From contig NZ_CP018076.1 of the NCBI RefSeq assembly GCF_001886735.1, forward strand, positions 1,798,001 through 1,862,000: a stretch of DNA of 64,000 nucleotides, written 5' to 3'. The stretch comes from Sulfitobacter alexandrii (GTDB lineage Bacteria > Pseudomonadota > Alphaproteobacteria > Rhodobacterales > Rhodobacteraceae). The notes below the pieces were generated by a model. It did not search any database. It saw only the letters and a program-made list of their open reading frames with translations, and was not told the origin of the DNA. The position numbers and the translations under genes are program-made. Below, in pieces: positions 42,004-49,755 of the stretch. Position 1 is the stretch's first letter. Every line of letters starts with the position of its first letter.

Positions 42004-43490
42004 TGGACACCCTGTCGAGCCTTCAGTCCGGCTTCATGGCGGTCCTGACCGTTCAGAACCTGTTCTATTGTTTCGCCGGCGTCACGATGGGCACCTTCAT
42101 CGGCGCCTTGCCCGGCCTTGGCGCGATGCTGGGGATCGCGCTGCTTCTGCCGGTCACCCTGTACCTACCTGCGGAAGCCTCCATCATCATGCTGGCCGGC
42201 ATCTACTACGGCGGGGAATACGGCGGTTCGATCTCGGCGATCCTGATCAACGTGCCCGGCACGCCGTCGTCGACCGTGGCAACGCTCGACGGGCACCAGA
42301 TGGCAAGGCAGGGGCGCGCCGCCGTGGCGCTTTTCGCCTCCGCGCTGGCGTCATTCCTCGCCGGGTCCGTCGGCATCGTCCTGATGATGCTCTTCTCGCC
42401 GATCATCGGGCGTTTCGCGCTCAATTTCGGGTCGGTCGAATATTTCGCGGTGATGCTGGTGGGGCTTCTCGGCGCCGCCTCGGTGTCCAGCGGGTCGCGG
42501 CTCAAGGCTTACCTGGCAGTCCTGCTGGGGCTGATCTTCGGCACCATCGGGGCCGACGTCAGCACCGGCACGCAACGCTTCACGCTGGGCTTTCCGGAAT
42601 TCATTTCGGGGATCAGCCTCGTGGCCCTCGCGATGGGGTTCTTCGGTTTCGCGGAAATCGTCTGCGCCCGGACCAAGACGATTTCAGACAAGGCACAAAG
42701 CCGGGTGCGGATGCGCGACATGATGCCAAGCCGGGCGGAATGGCGGCGCAGCTTCGGCCCCTTCTGGCGCGGCACCGGGCTGGGTGCCCTGCTGGGGGCG
42801 CTGCCGGGTACCGGACCCACCATCGCGTCCTTCATGGCCTACAGCCAGGAAAAGAAGCTCTCGCGCGATCCGGCAAAGTTCGGAACCGGGACGATCGAGG
42901 GGCTGGTCGCACCGGAATCGGCCAACAACGCCGCGGCCCAGACAGCTTTCATCCCGACGCTGACGCTCGGCATTCCCGGCACCGCCACCATGGCGTTGAT
43001 CCTTGGCGCCCTGATCGTGCAGGGCATCCAGCCCGGACCCCGCATGATGGCGGAGAACGCAGATCTCTTCTGGACCCTCATCGCGAGCTTCTGGGTCGGC
43101 AACCTGTTCCTGCTGGTCCTCAACATCCCGCTGGTCGGCCTTTGGGTGAAACTGGTGAGCGTGCCCTACCGGTTCCTTTTCCCCTGCATCATCTGCCTGA
43201 TCTGCGTGGGCATCTACAGCATCGAGCTCAGCGCCTTCAACGTCTGGGTGATCCTGGCGACGGGGCTGTTGGGCTGCGCCATGCGGGCGACCCAGATTCC
43301 CGCGGCACCCCTGCTGATGGGCTTCATCCTCGGCCCCCTCATGGAGGAAAACCTCAAGCGGTCGTTGCAACTGGCGCGTGGGGACGCGACGGTGTTTCTC
43401 ACCTCGCCGATCTCGGCCATCTGCATCGTGCTGGCAGTGGCGATCGTGGTGCTGCCCCTGATCGGAGGCTGGCGGGCGCGCCTGCGCTAG
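42003..43490 (+). CDS. Tripartite tricarboxylate transporter large membrane protein, TctA-like
   Basis: This 495-residue protein has about ten to twelve membrane segments and the TctA signatures GTFIGALPGLGAMLGIALLL near 30, YYGGEYGGSISAILINVPGT near 68-87, GLGALLGALPGTGPTIASFM near 260 and EGLVAPESANNAAAQTAFIP near 300. It is the channel of the importer and the last gene of the tctC-decarboxylase-tctBA unit. Confidence 0.93.
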   Translation: MDTLSSLQSGFMAVLTVQNLFYCFAGVTMGTFIGALPGLGAMLGIALLLPVTLYLPAEASIIMLAGIYYGGEYGGSISAILINVPGTPSSTVATLDGHQMARQGRAAVALFASALASFLAGSVGIVLMMLFSPIIGRFALNFGSVEYFAVMLVGLLGAASVSSGSRLKAYLAVLLGLIFGTIGADVSTGTQRFTLGFPEFISGISLVALAMGFFGFAEIVCARTKTISDKAQSRVRMRDMMPSRAEWRRSFGPFWRGTGLGALLGALPGTGPTIASFMAYSQEKKLSRDPAKFGTGTIEGLVAPESANNAAAQTAFIPTLTLGIPGTATMALILGALIVQGIQPGPRMMAENADLFWTLIASFWVGNLFLLVLNIPLVGLWVKLVSVPYRFLFPCIICLICVGIYSIELSAFNVWVILATGLLGCAMRATQIPAAPLLMGFILGPLMEENLKRSLQLARGDATVFLTSPISAICIVLAVAIVVLPLIGGWRARLR

Positions 43491-43519
43491 CAACGCGGCC
43501 GGGCGGGCCCTGCTGAGGC

Positions 43520-45724
43520 TCAGGCCGGCGCGGTGGGCGATTTTTCACCCGGGTCGTAGACTCCTGACCAGTCGCCGGGCCGTTGCGCGGCGGCCATTCG
43601 CGCCGTCCGCGCGCGCTGCAGCGCCAGAAGCCCCGGCGGCAGCCCGTCAAGGCGCGCGAGCGCCGATTGGGCACCCGCCGCGTCCCACGCCCGCCAGGCA
43701 CGCAGCCAATCCTCCTGGGCAGTCCCGAGGACCTGAAACGAAGAGGTCCGCGCAAGGTCGGCGTCGCCGATCACCGCGTGCAGTTCCACCGGCTGTTCGC
43801 GCCCCTTGACCCGCACGAGATCGACTTCGAGCGTGGCCAGCCCCTGCCCCCGCGCGGTGTCCGCCGCTGCCAGCGTCTCGACCCCGTAGAACCGCGTCAG
43901 CGCCTCGATCCGCGATGCGACGTTCACCGGATCGCCGATGGCGGAATAGGCGAACCGCTGGGCGGAACCGAGGTTGCCCACGCAACAGGTGCCCGTGTTC
44001 AGACCGATCCCGATCGACAGGGGCGGATGGTCGGCCCCGCGGTTGAGCGCATCCAGCGCGCGCCCCATCGCCACGGCGGCCTCGGCCGCGCGGCGGCGGT
44101 GTTCCTCCACCGGCAGCGGGGCATTCCAGAACGCCATGATCGCGTCCCCGATGAACTTGTCGATGGTCGCGCCATGGGCCATCAGAATATCCGTCATCGG
44201 GGTGAGAAAACCGTTCAGAAGGGCCGTCAGCGCCACCGGGTCCATGCCTTCGGACAGGCCGGAAAAGCCGCGCAGATCGCAGAACAGGATCGTGATCTCG
44301 CGCGCTTCGCCGTCGAGCCGCGCGGCCGACGGGTCGTCGGCCAGCTTCTCGACCACGGTGGGCGCGAGGTAGAGCGAAAAGGTGCGGCGCACGCTCTGGC
44401 GCTCCCGTTCGGTCAGCAGCGCCAGCGCAGTCGCACCGGCGAGAAAGGTAGCCAGAATGGCCAGCGAGGGCACGACCGGGTCCAGTACCAGACCCCGCTC
44501 GAAGCCCGTCCAGGCGAGCCACAAGGCGCCGACCGCCGCCCCGCCCGAGACAAGCGCCGCCCAGCCCGCGCCGACCAGCGGGATCACCGCCGCCAGAACC
44601 GCTGCCGCCAGAACGGCCCCCGTGATTTCCGCGCCGGGCGCCCAGCCCGGCCGCACGAGGCTGGTGCCCGACACGATCTGGTCGATCGCCTCGGCGTGGG
44701 CTTCGACTCCCGGCACCACGGTCCCGATGGGCGTCGCGACAAGGTCGCGCAGGCCGGCGGCAGAGGTGCCCACCAGCACGATGCGCCCCGCGATGTCCGA
44801 TGCCATGGCGCCGGGGTCGCCGAGGATCAGGTCCGCCGCCGAAAGGCGGGGCATGCCCGGCAGCCCGGACCAGTGCAGCCACAGCCGCCCGTCTGGCCCC
44901 GTCGCACTTTCGAACTGGCCCACGCGCAATGCTTCGACCCCCGGCCGGGCCTCGCCCTCGCTCACCCGGAGTTGCAGCGCCCCCGCCCCCTGCGCCACGC
45001 GCAGGGCCTCCACCGACAGCGCCGGAAACAGCCCGGCCTCGGTCGCGTAGACGAGGGGCACACGGCGGACCACGCCGTCCGGTTCCGGCAGCAGGCTGAA
45101 ACTGCCGATACCGGCAGCCGCGTCGCTCAGCGCGTCGAGATTGGTAACCGCCCCCCCCAGCCGGGGTAGGAAGCCCGCGGGATCGGCCCCCCTGACGGCG
45201 AAACCCGCTTTGACCGCCGGGGGCTGGCCGCGCGCTTCGGGTGTCAGGATCACCCCGGCCACGACCGGGCCCGCCGCAAAGGCCTCAGCCAGCCGCGCGT
45301 CGCCATCGCGGACACCGCCCGGAAGCTCGACCGCCCCGCCGGCCTGCCGGACGATCCGGGCTGCCGCCTCGGCAGACAGGCGATCCGGTTCCGCAAAGAC
45401 GATGTCGAACACGATCGCCGCCGCCCCCAGATCGGTCAGGCGTTCGACCATCAGGGCAATGTCGCTGCGGGGCCAGGGCCACTGCCCGAGGCGCGCGATG
45501 GCGCCTTCGTCGATATCGACGATGGCAACGGGCGGGTCCACCGAAACGCGCGGGGCCATGCGCTGGAAGGCGTCGACCACCAGTGTCTGGGCCCGCTCGG
45601 CCACGCCGGGCGCGGCAAGAAGCAACCCGATGACCAGAAAACCGGCAACCACACCGCTCGCCGCCGCTTTTCTGCGCACCCTGCCGTGAATGGGTTGTTG
45701 CCGCCGCGACACGGGATGCCTCAT
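43520..45724 (-). CDS. CHASE2-domain adenylate/guanylate cyclase
   Basis: This 734-residue membrane protein has an N-terminal membrane segment, a periplasmic CHASE2 sensor (AIVDIDEGAIARLGQWPWPR, AAAIVFDIVFAEPDRLS), three membrane helices near 365-440 and a class III cyclase domain. The metal-binding Asp residues are in LFCDLRGFSGLSE and IGDAIMAFWNAP. It makes cyclic AMP or GMP in response to an outside signal. It diverges from a TPR/barrel gene, and a cNMP-binding patatin lies 4 kb away. The trio CHASE2 cyclase, FecR-domain protein and TPR protein seems to recur in this group. Confidence 0.9.
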   Translation of the reverse strand: MRHPVSRRQQPIHGRVRRKAAASGVVAGFLVIGLLLAAPGVAERAQTLVVDAFQRMAPRVSVDPPVAIVDIDEGAIARLGQWPWPRSDIALMVERLTDLGAAAIVFDIVFAEPDRLSAEAAARIVRQAGGAVELPGGVRDGDARLAEAFAAGPVVAGVILTPEARGQPPAVKAGFAVRGADPAGFLPRLGGAVTNLDALSDAAAGIGSFSLLPEPDGVVRRVPLVYATEAGLFPALSVEALRVAQGAGALQLRVSEGEARPGVEALRVGQFESATGPDGRLWLHWSGLPGMPRLSAADLILGDPGAMASDIAGRIVLVGTSAAGLRDLVATPIGTVVPGVEAHAEAIDQIVSGTSLVRPGWAPGAEITGAVLAAAVLAAVIPLVGAGWAALVSGGAAVGALWLAWTGFERGLVLDPVVPSLAILATFLAGATALALLTERERQSVRRTFSLYLAPTVVEKLADDPSAARLDGEAREITILFCDLRGFSGLSEGMDPVALTALLNGFLTPMTDILMAHGATIDKFIGDAIMAFWNAPLPVEEHRRRAAEAAVAMGRALDALNRGADHPPLSIGIGLNTGTCCVGNLGSAQRFAYSAIGDPVNVASRIEALTRFYGVETLAAADTARGQGLATLEVDLVRVKGREQPVELHAVIGDADLARTSSFQVLGTAQEDWLRAWRAWDAAGAQSALARLDGLPPGLLALQRARTARMAAAQRPGDWSGVYDPGEKSPTAPA

Positions 45725-45750
45725 TTCAGTCCAGATTCATTTTTTACATA

Positions 45751-45773
45751 ATGACACTCGCAGGACGAGTCAT
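45751..45773. promoter_or_regulatory. Near-perfect dyad between divergent cyclase and TPR genes
   Basis: ATGACACTCG (45751-45760) and CGAGTCAT (45766-45773) pair with one bulged A across a five-base loop. It lies in an AT-rich 82-base divergent gap and is a likely regulator site for both genes. Confidence 0.4.
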
Positions 45774-45806
45774 AATGCAACCGATTCGTCCATTTCGTTG
45801 AGTCCC

Positions 45807-46946
45807 ATGCGTATATTTTATCTTGCCGCGGCCTTTTCCATCGCCGCCGGATCCGTCGCCGCTCAGGCGGTATCAGATCTCGACCATGCCCGCGCGCAGA
45901 TTGCCGCCGGGCAGACACAGGCGGCGCTCGCGCCGCTCGAACGCCTCCTGCTGACCGACCCCAACGATGACCAGGCCCGCCTGCTCTATGCCCGGACGTT
46001 GTACGACCTCGGGGATTACGAGGGCGCCGAACGGGAACTGGCCCTTCTCCAGGGCCGGCTGGGTGCGGGGCAGTCAGCCTATGCCGCCGATCTGCTCGCG
46101 AAGTCCAGGGCGCGGTCCAAACCCTTTCGCGGCAGCGGCACGCTGCGCACCGGCCTGCGGTACGCCACAGATCCGACGCTGGGCGCCGGGGCAGCAGCCA
46201 CCAACGAGGACGACGTGACCGCCTTTGTCGGGATCGACATCCGGTTGCAGCACGATATCGCGGGCACCGGCGGCGGCGCGGCCTTCGCCGAATTCGACCT
46301 GCGCGGAGAAGCCCATTCCGAGGCCGATGCCTTCGACGGTTTCTACGGCGGCCTGCGCTTCGGCCTCGAACTGCCGCAGGCCGACATCACCTTCGTCCCC
46401 TACCTGACGGCCTACTCCGACCGGACCTTCGATGGCGGTCGGCAGAACAATTACGGCGGCGGTATCGCGCTGCGCCACGCGCTCAGCCGCCGGACCGAGA
46501 TCACCGCCGGCATCGAAATGCTGGAACGGGACTACGACAACACCGCGCTCTACTCCGACGGGTCGGCCGTCAGGGCCAGTTTCGGGGTCCGCTACAAGGC
46601 CAGCGCCGGTCTGACCCTCGGGGCCGCCATCGCGCACGAGGCGCTTGACGCGGATATCGTCGGCGCGGGCTACGATGCGCCCGAACTCACGCTTGAGGCG
46701 GCCTATGCGCTGCCGGGCAGCGGGCTGCTTTTCGGGCGGATCGTCCTGATCGACAGGGATTACGACAACGGACGCAGCGAGAAGATCGACGACTTCTTCG
46801 TGGGCTACAGCCGCCCGTTGACGATCGGCGGCCTGCGCGACGTGTCGTTGCAGGCCGGGGTGCGGCATGAAAGACGCCGTGGCACGGCATTCGACGGCGA
46901 CAACACCTCCGTCGAGCTGAGCCTCGTACGCGGCTTCGAGTTCTGA
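45807..46946 (+). CDS. TPR plus outer-membrane beta-barrel protein
   Basis: This 379-residue exported protein has a signal peptide (IFYLAAAFSIAAGSVAAQA), TPR-like helices about 20-105 (AQIAAGQTQAALAPLERLLL, LYARTLYDLGDYEGAERELA) and a C-terminal beta-rich half with alternating polar/hydrophobic strands ending in Phe. The layout recalls Slam-type surface lipoprotein assembly proteins, although this protein is shorter. It is 11 bases upstream of the FecR-domain gene and may export or anchor that protein. Confidence 0.72.
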   Translation: MRIFYLAAAFSIAAGSVAAQAVSDLDHARAQIAAGQTQAALAPLERLLLTDPNDDQARLLYARTLYDLGDYEGAERELALLQGRLGAGQSAYAADLLAKSRARSKPFRGSGTLRTGLRYATDPTLGAGAAATNEDDVTAFVGIDIRLQHDIAGTGGGAAFAEFDLRGEAHSEADAFDGFYGGLRFGLELPQADITFVPYLTAYSDRTFDGGRQNNYGGGIALRHALSRRTEITAGIEMLERDYDNTALYSDGSAVRASFGVRYKASAGLTLGAAIAHEALDADIVGAGYDAPELTLEAAYALPGSGLLFGRIVLIDRDYDNGRSEKIDDFFVGYSRPLTIGGLRDVSLQAGVRHERRRGTAFDGDNTSVELSLVRGFEF

Positions 46947-46957
46947 GGATCAGGCAG

Positions 46958-47899
46958 ATGACCGACAAGAAACGACTTGCCCTTGCACTTGCCGCTTCAG
47001 CCAGCGCCTTTGCCCTGACCCCGGCTGCCGCCCAGCAGATCGGCACCTCAAGCGCCGTGCGCGGCAGCGTGGTGCTGACACCGGCAGCCCAGCCCACGCC
47101 CCGCCCCGCCACCGTCGGCGCGGGGATCGCGCTTGCCGACAGGGTGGAAACCCGTGCGGCCAGCACCCTTCAGGTCCTGTTGCTGGACCGGTCGACCTTC
47201 ACGGTCGGCGAGAATGCCGCGCTTCTGATCGACAGGTTCGTCTATGACCCCGATCAAAGCCGGGGCGAGATCGCCGCCGAGGTCACGCGCGGGGCGTTCC
47301 GCTTTGTCTCCGGCGCGGTTTCGCGGCGCGGGACCGGCGCGCGGATCGCCACGCCGGCGGCCACCATCGGCATTCGCGGCACCTTCCTCGAAGGGATCGT
47401 GGGGCGGCGCGCCGTCGAAGCGGCCCGCGCCGCCGGTCTAGACGTGAGCGGATGCGCCGATCCGGATCTCGCGCTCTTCGTGGCCCTGCGCGGCCCCGCG
47501 GGCAATCCGGGACGGGGCGGCCAGATCACGGTGACCAGCCGCATGGGCAGCCGTACGCTGTCGCGCCCGAACCAGGCCGTTTTCGTGGGCGGGCCCGACT
47601 GCGAGGTGACCTCGCCCACCCGGTATGGCGGCACCGCGCGCGAGATCCTCGACGAGTCGCTGCGCACTGTGCCGACCGGCCGCGCGACGGGACGGATCAC
47701 GGGCGGTAGCGCCACCGAGACGATCGGCGGCGCACCGGTAGCGCCCGGCCGCCCGGAGCCGGGCGGACTCACGGTCGATCTGGAGGACTTGCCGCCTCCG
47801 CCTCCTCCTCCGCCGCCACCACCACCTCCGCCGCCGCCGCCTCCACCGCCGCCGCCTCCGCCACCACCGCCGCCCGGCAGCGGTGTGCCGCAGAACTAG
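46958..47899 (+). CDS. FecR-domain protein with 28-proline C-terminus
   Basis: This 313-residue exported protein has a signal peptide (ALALAASASAFALTPAAA), then a FecR-like domain about 35-140 (GSVVLTPAAQPTPRP, LADRVETRAASTLQVLLLDR, STFTVGENAALLIDRFVYDP, ATPAATIGIRGTFLEG). The end is a run of 28 prolines (bases 47792-47875) followed by GSGVPQN. FecR domains act in the periplasm or at the surface, often as scaffold-like parts. The proline run is coded by mixed CCG/CCT/CCA codons, so it is not a simple repeat tract. Confidence 0.82.
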   Translation: MTDKKRLALALAASASAFALTPAAAQQIGTSSAVRGSVVLTPAAQPTPRPATVGAGIALADRVETRAASTLQVLLLDRSTFTVGENAALLIDRFVYDPDQSRGEIAAEVTRGAFRFVSGAVSRRGTGARIATPAATIGIRGTFLEGIVGRRAVEAARAAGLDVSGCADPDLALFVALRGPAGNPGRGGQITVTSRMGSRTLSRPNQAVFVGGPDCEVTSPTRYGGTAREILDESLRTVPTGRATGRITGGSATETIGGAPVAPGRPEPGGLTVDLEDLPPPPPPPPPPPPPPPPPPPPPPPPPPPPGSGVPQN

Positions 47900-47905
47900 G
47901 GGCGC

Positions 47906-49030
47906 ATGTCGCAACGGTCGGTCCTTCTGGGCACCGAAGCTTGGCCGAACGCCGGCCGTGGGCACCATGCCCGGCTGGCCACCGTCGGCGATGCGCTGCG
48001 CGCACGTGGTTGGCAGGTCATCCAGCCACCTGCGGACAGCACGCCGCGGCTTGCGCCCCGCACCGACCGGCTGGGTGATGGCAGCTTTGCCGAAACGATG
48101 GCGGGGTTCGGGCTCGACGATACCGAGGGCATGAAAGCCCGGATGGAAGGCTGGATGCTGCATCTTGGCGCGGCGCTGCCCGACCTCGTGATCGCCGACC
48201 TTTCACCGCACCTGGTCCTCGCGGCGCGGGACCGCTTTCCTGTCCTCACGGTGGGCAACGGGTTCTTCCTGCCGCCGCCCGGCCTGTCACCACTGCCTGC
48301 GCTGCCCGGTCTGGGCGCACCACGTATCGATCAGGACCGCCTGCTTGCCGGAATCAACACCGTGCTGGACGATTTCGGTCGGCCCGCCCTTTCGCGCCTG
48401 TCCGAGGTGATGTCGGGCGATCGCCCCATGGTCATGGTGCCGGAGCCGCTCGACCCGTATCGGGGGCAAAGGGCGATCCCACGCCACGACGTGATCCTGC
48501 CTCCCGGCGTCCATGGGCGGGGCACAGGCGGGTCCGCGATATTTGCCTATGCCTCGGGGTCCACGCCGATGGCCCAACGCGTCCACATCGCCGAGGCCAT
48601 GACACTTCTGTCGCAGCCGCGCATCGCCGTCCTGCCGGACCTGCCGGCGCAGGTCGCCGGACGGCTTCACGACAGCGGCACGCGGCTCATCCAGCACAAC
48701 CTGCCGCTGGCCGACATCGCCGCGCAGGCGCGGCTGGTGGTTCACACCGGCAGCCTTGGCCTTGCGGCGGCGATGCTGCACGCGGGCGTGCCGCAACTGG
48801 CGCTGCATACAGACGGGGAAAAATCGCTGACCGCCGCCGCACTGGCGGAAATCGGGGTGGGAAAACAGATGCGGCTGGACACGATGCCGCCCGTGCCGGA
48901 GGTCGCCGAGGCGATCCGCAAAGCCAGCATGGATAGGTCGATGCAGGCCGCGGCGGCGGCGCAGGCCTGCGCGCCCTGGACCGATCCGATCCCGGCCCTC
49001 GTTGCCGCCGCGGAAGACCTCGCCGCCTAG
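47906..49030 (+). CDS. GT-B-like glycosyltransferase family protein
   Basis: This 374-residue protein resembles GT-B enzymes of the UDP-glycosyltransferase/MurG type: WPNAGRGHHARLATVGDAL near 13-31, LPDLVIADLSPHLVLAA near 91-107 and the donor-site-like HTGSLGLAAAMLHAGVPQLA near 283-302. The usual His/Gly motif is partly kept. It is six bases after the FecR gene and may glycosylate a surface component. Activity is uncertain. It converges with the DUF6065 gene with a four-base overlap. Confidence 0.6.
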   Translation: MSQRSVLLGTEAWPNAGRGHHARLATVGDALRARGWQVIQPPADSTPRLAPRTDRLGDGSFAETMAGFGLDDTEGMKARMEGWMLHLGAALPDLVIADLSPHLVLAARDRFPVLTVGNGFFLPPPGLSPLPALPGLGAPRIDQDRLLAGINTVLDDFGRPALSRLSEVMSGDRPMVMVPEPLDPYRGQRAIPRHDVILPPGVHGRGTGGSAIFAYASGSTPMAQRVHIAEAMTLLSQPRIAVLPDLPAQVAGRLHDSGTRLIQHNLPLADIAAQARLVVHTGSLGLAAAMLHAGVPQLALHTDGEKSLTAAALAEIGVGKQMRLDTMPPVPEVAEAIRKASMDRSMQAAAAAQACAPWTDPIPALVAAAEDLAA

Positions 49031-49755
49031 TCGGCAGGCGGCTTGGGACGCAGCCGGGTCCGATGCGGCGGGTCCACCGGCCGTTCGGGGCCACGCATGT
49101 AATCCCTCTGCCAACCCGCGCGCCGTGCGTCGCTGCCTTCCTCGCCAAGGTCCGCGATGAACCTTTCGCGGTCCCTTGCCCATGCACGGTGCGCCTGCTG
49201 GTCGGGATCGCCGGCGTCCTGCGCCATCACGCGTGGGGTCACCGCTTCGATCAGACCGCGCGGCATCGGAAAGAGATGCGCAAACGGCTCTCCGGCCTCG
49301 AAAGCGACTGTCGCCCCCACGGTGGTAAAGCGCCAGTTCATCGTCAGGCCGAACGGAGACCAGTCCGTCTCCACCACGCCGGTCAGGCCCTGTATATGCG
49401 GCTTGGGCCGGTTCACCGGACCCTGAAGCCAAAGATCGTACCCCGGCGATGTGCGGATCAGGCCGGGCACCTGAAAGGTCAGGATGCCCGCCCCGAAATG
49501 GCTGACGGCCAGCGGGGACCGGGCGTCGTCGAAACCCGCGACCACCACGTCGTCGATCCCCTGCCCGCCTGTCCAGGTCGCCACGAAACGCGTGGGGTTG
49601 AGCAGTTCCCAGCCGTGGGCATTCGCGATGGTCAGAGGCAGGCACCGGTTGGCGTAGCCCTGCGGCGTCGCATCCATCCAGTCCCGCCGCGCCGGGGCGG
49701 GGCGCAGTTCAATGCCCCACGCGGGGTCGAGCGCGAGCCGCAGGTCGATGCTCAT
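49027..49755 (-). CDS. DUF6065-family protein
   Basis: This 242-residue soluble protein has DWMDATPQGYANRCLPLTIA near 25, WELLNPTRFVATWTGG near 48, HFGAGILTFQVPGLIRTSPG near 85-104 and NRPKPHIQGLTGVVETDW. This matches my memory of DUF6065, a family without known function. It has a basic C-terminal tail. It overlaps the upstream patatin gene by four bases and is thus probably co-translated. Confidence 0.72.
   Translation of the reverse strand: MSIDLRLALDPAWGIELRPAPARRDWMDATPQGYANRCLPLTIANAHGWELLNPTRFVATWTGGQGIDDVVVAGFDDARSPLAVSHFGAGILTFQVPGLIRTSPGYDLWLQGPVNRPKPHIQGLTGVVETDWSPFGLTMNWRFTTVGATVAFEAGEPFAHLFPMPRGLIEAVTPRVMAQDAGDPDQQAHRAWARDRERFIADLGEEGSDARRAGWQRDYMRGPERPVDPPHRTRLRPKPPAD

Noticed and set aside
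47792..47875. CCN tract as a microsatellite or phase-variable repeat
   Set aside because: The codons are mixed CCG, CCT, CCA and CCC, with no long uniform unit that could slip easily.
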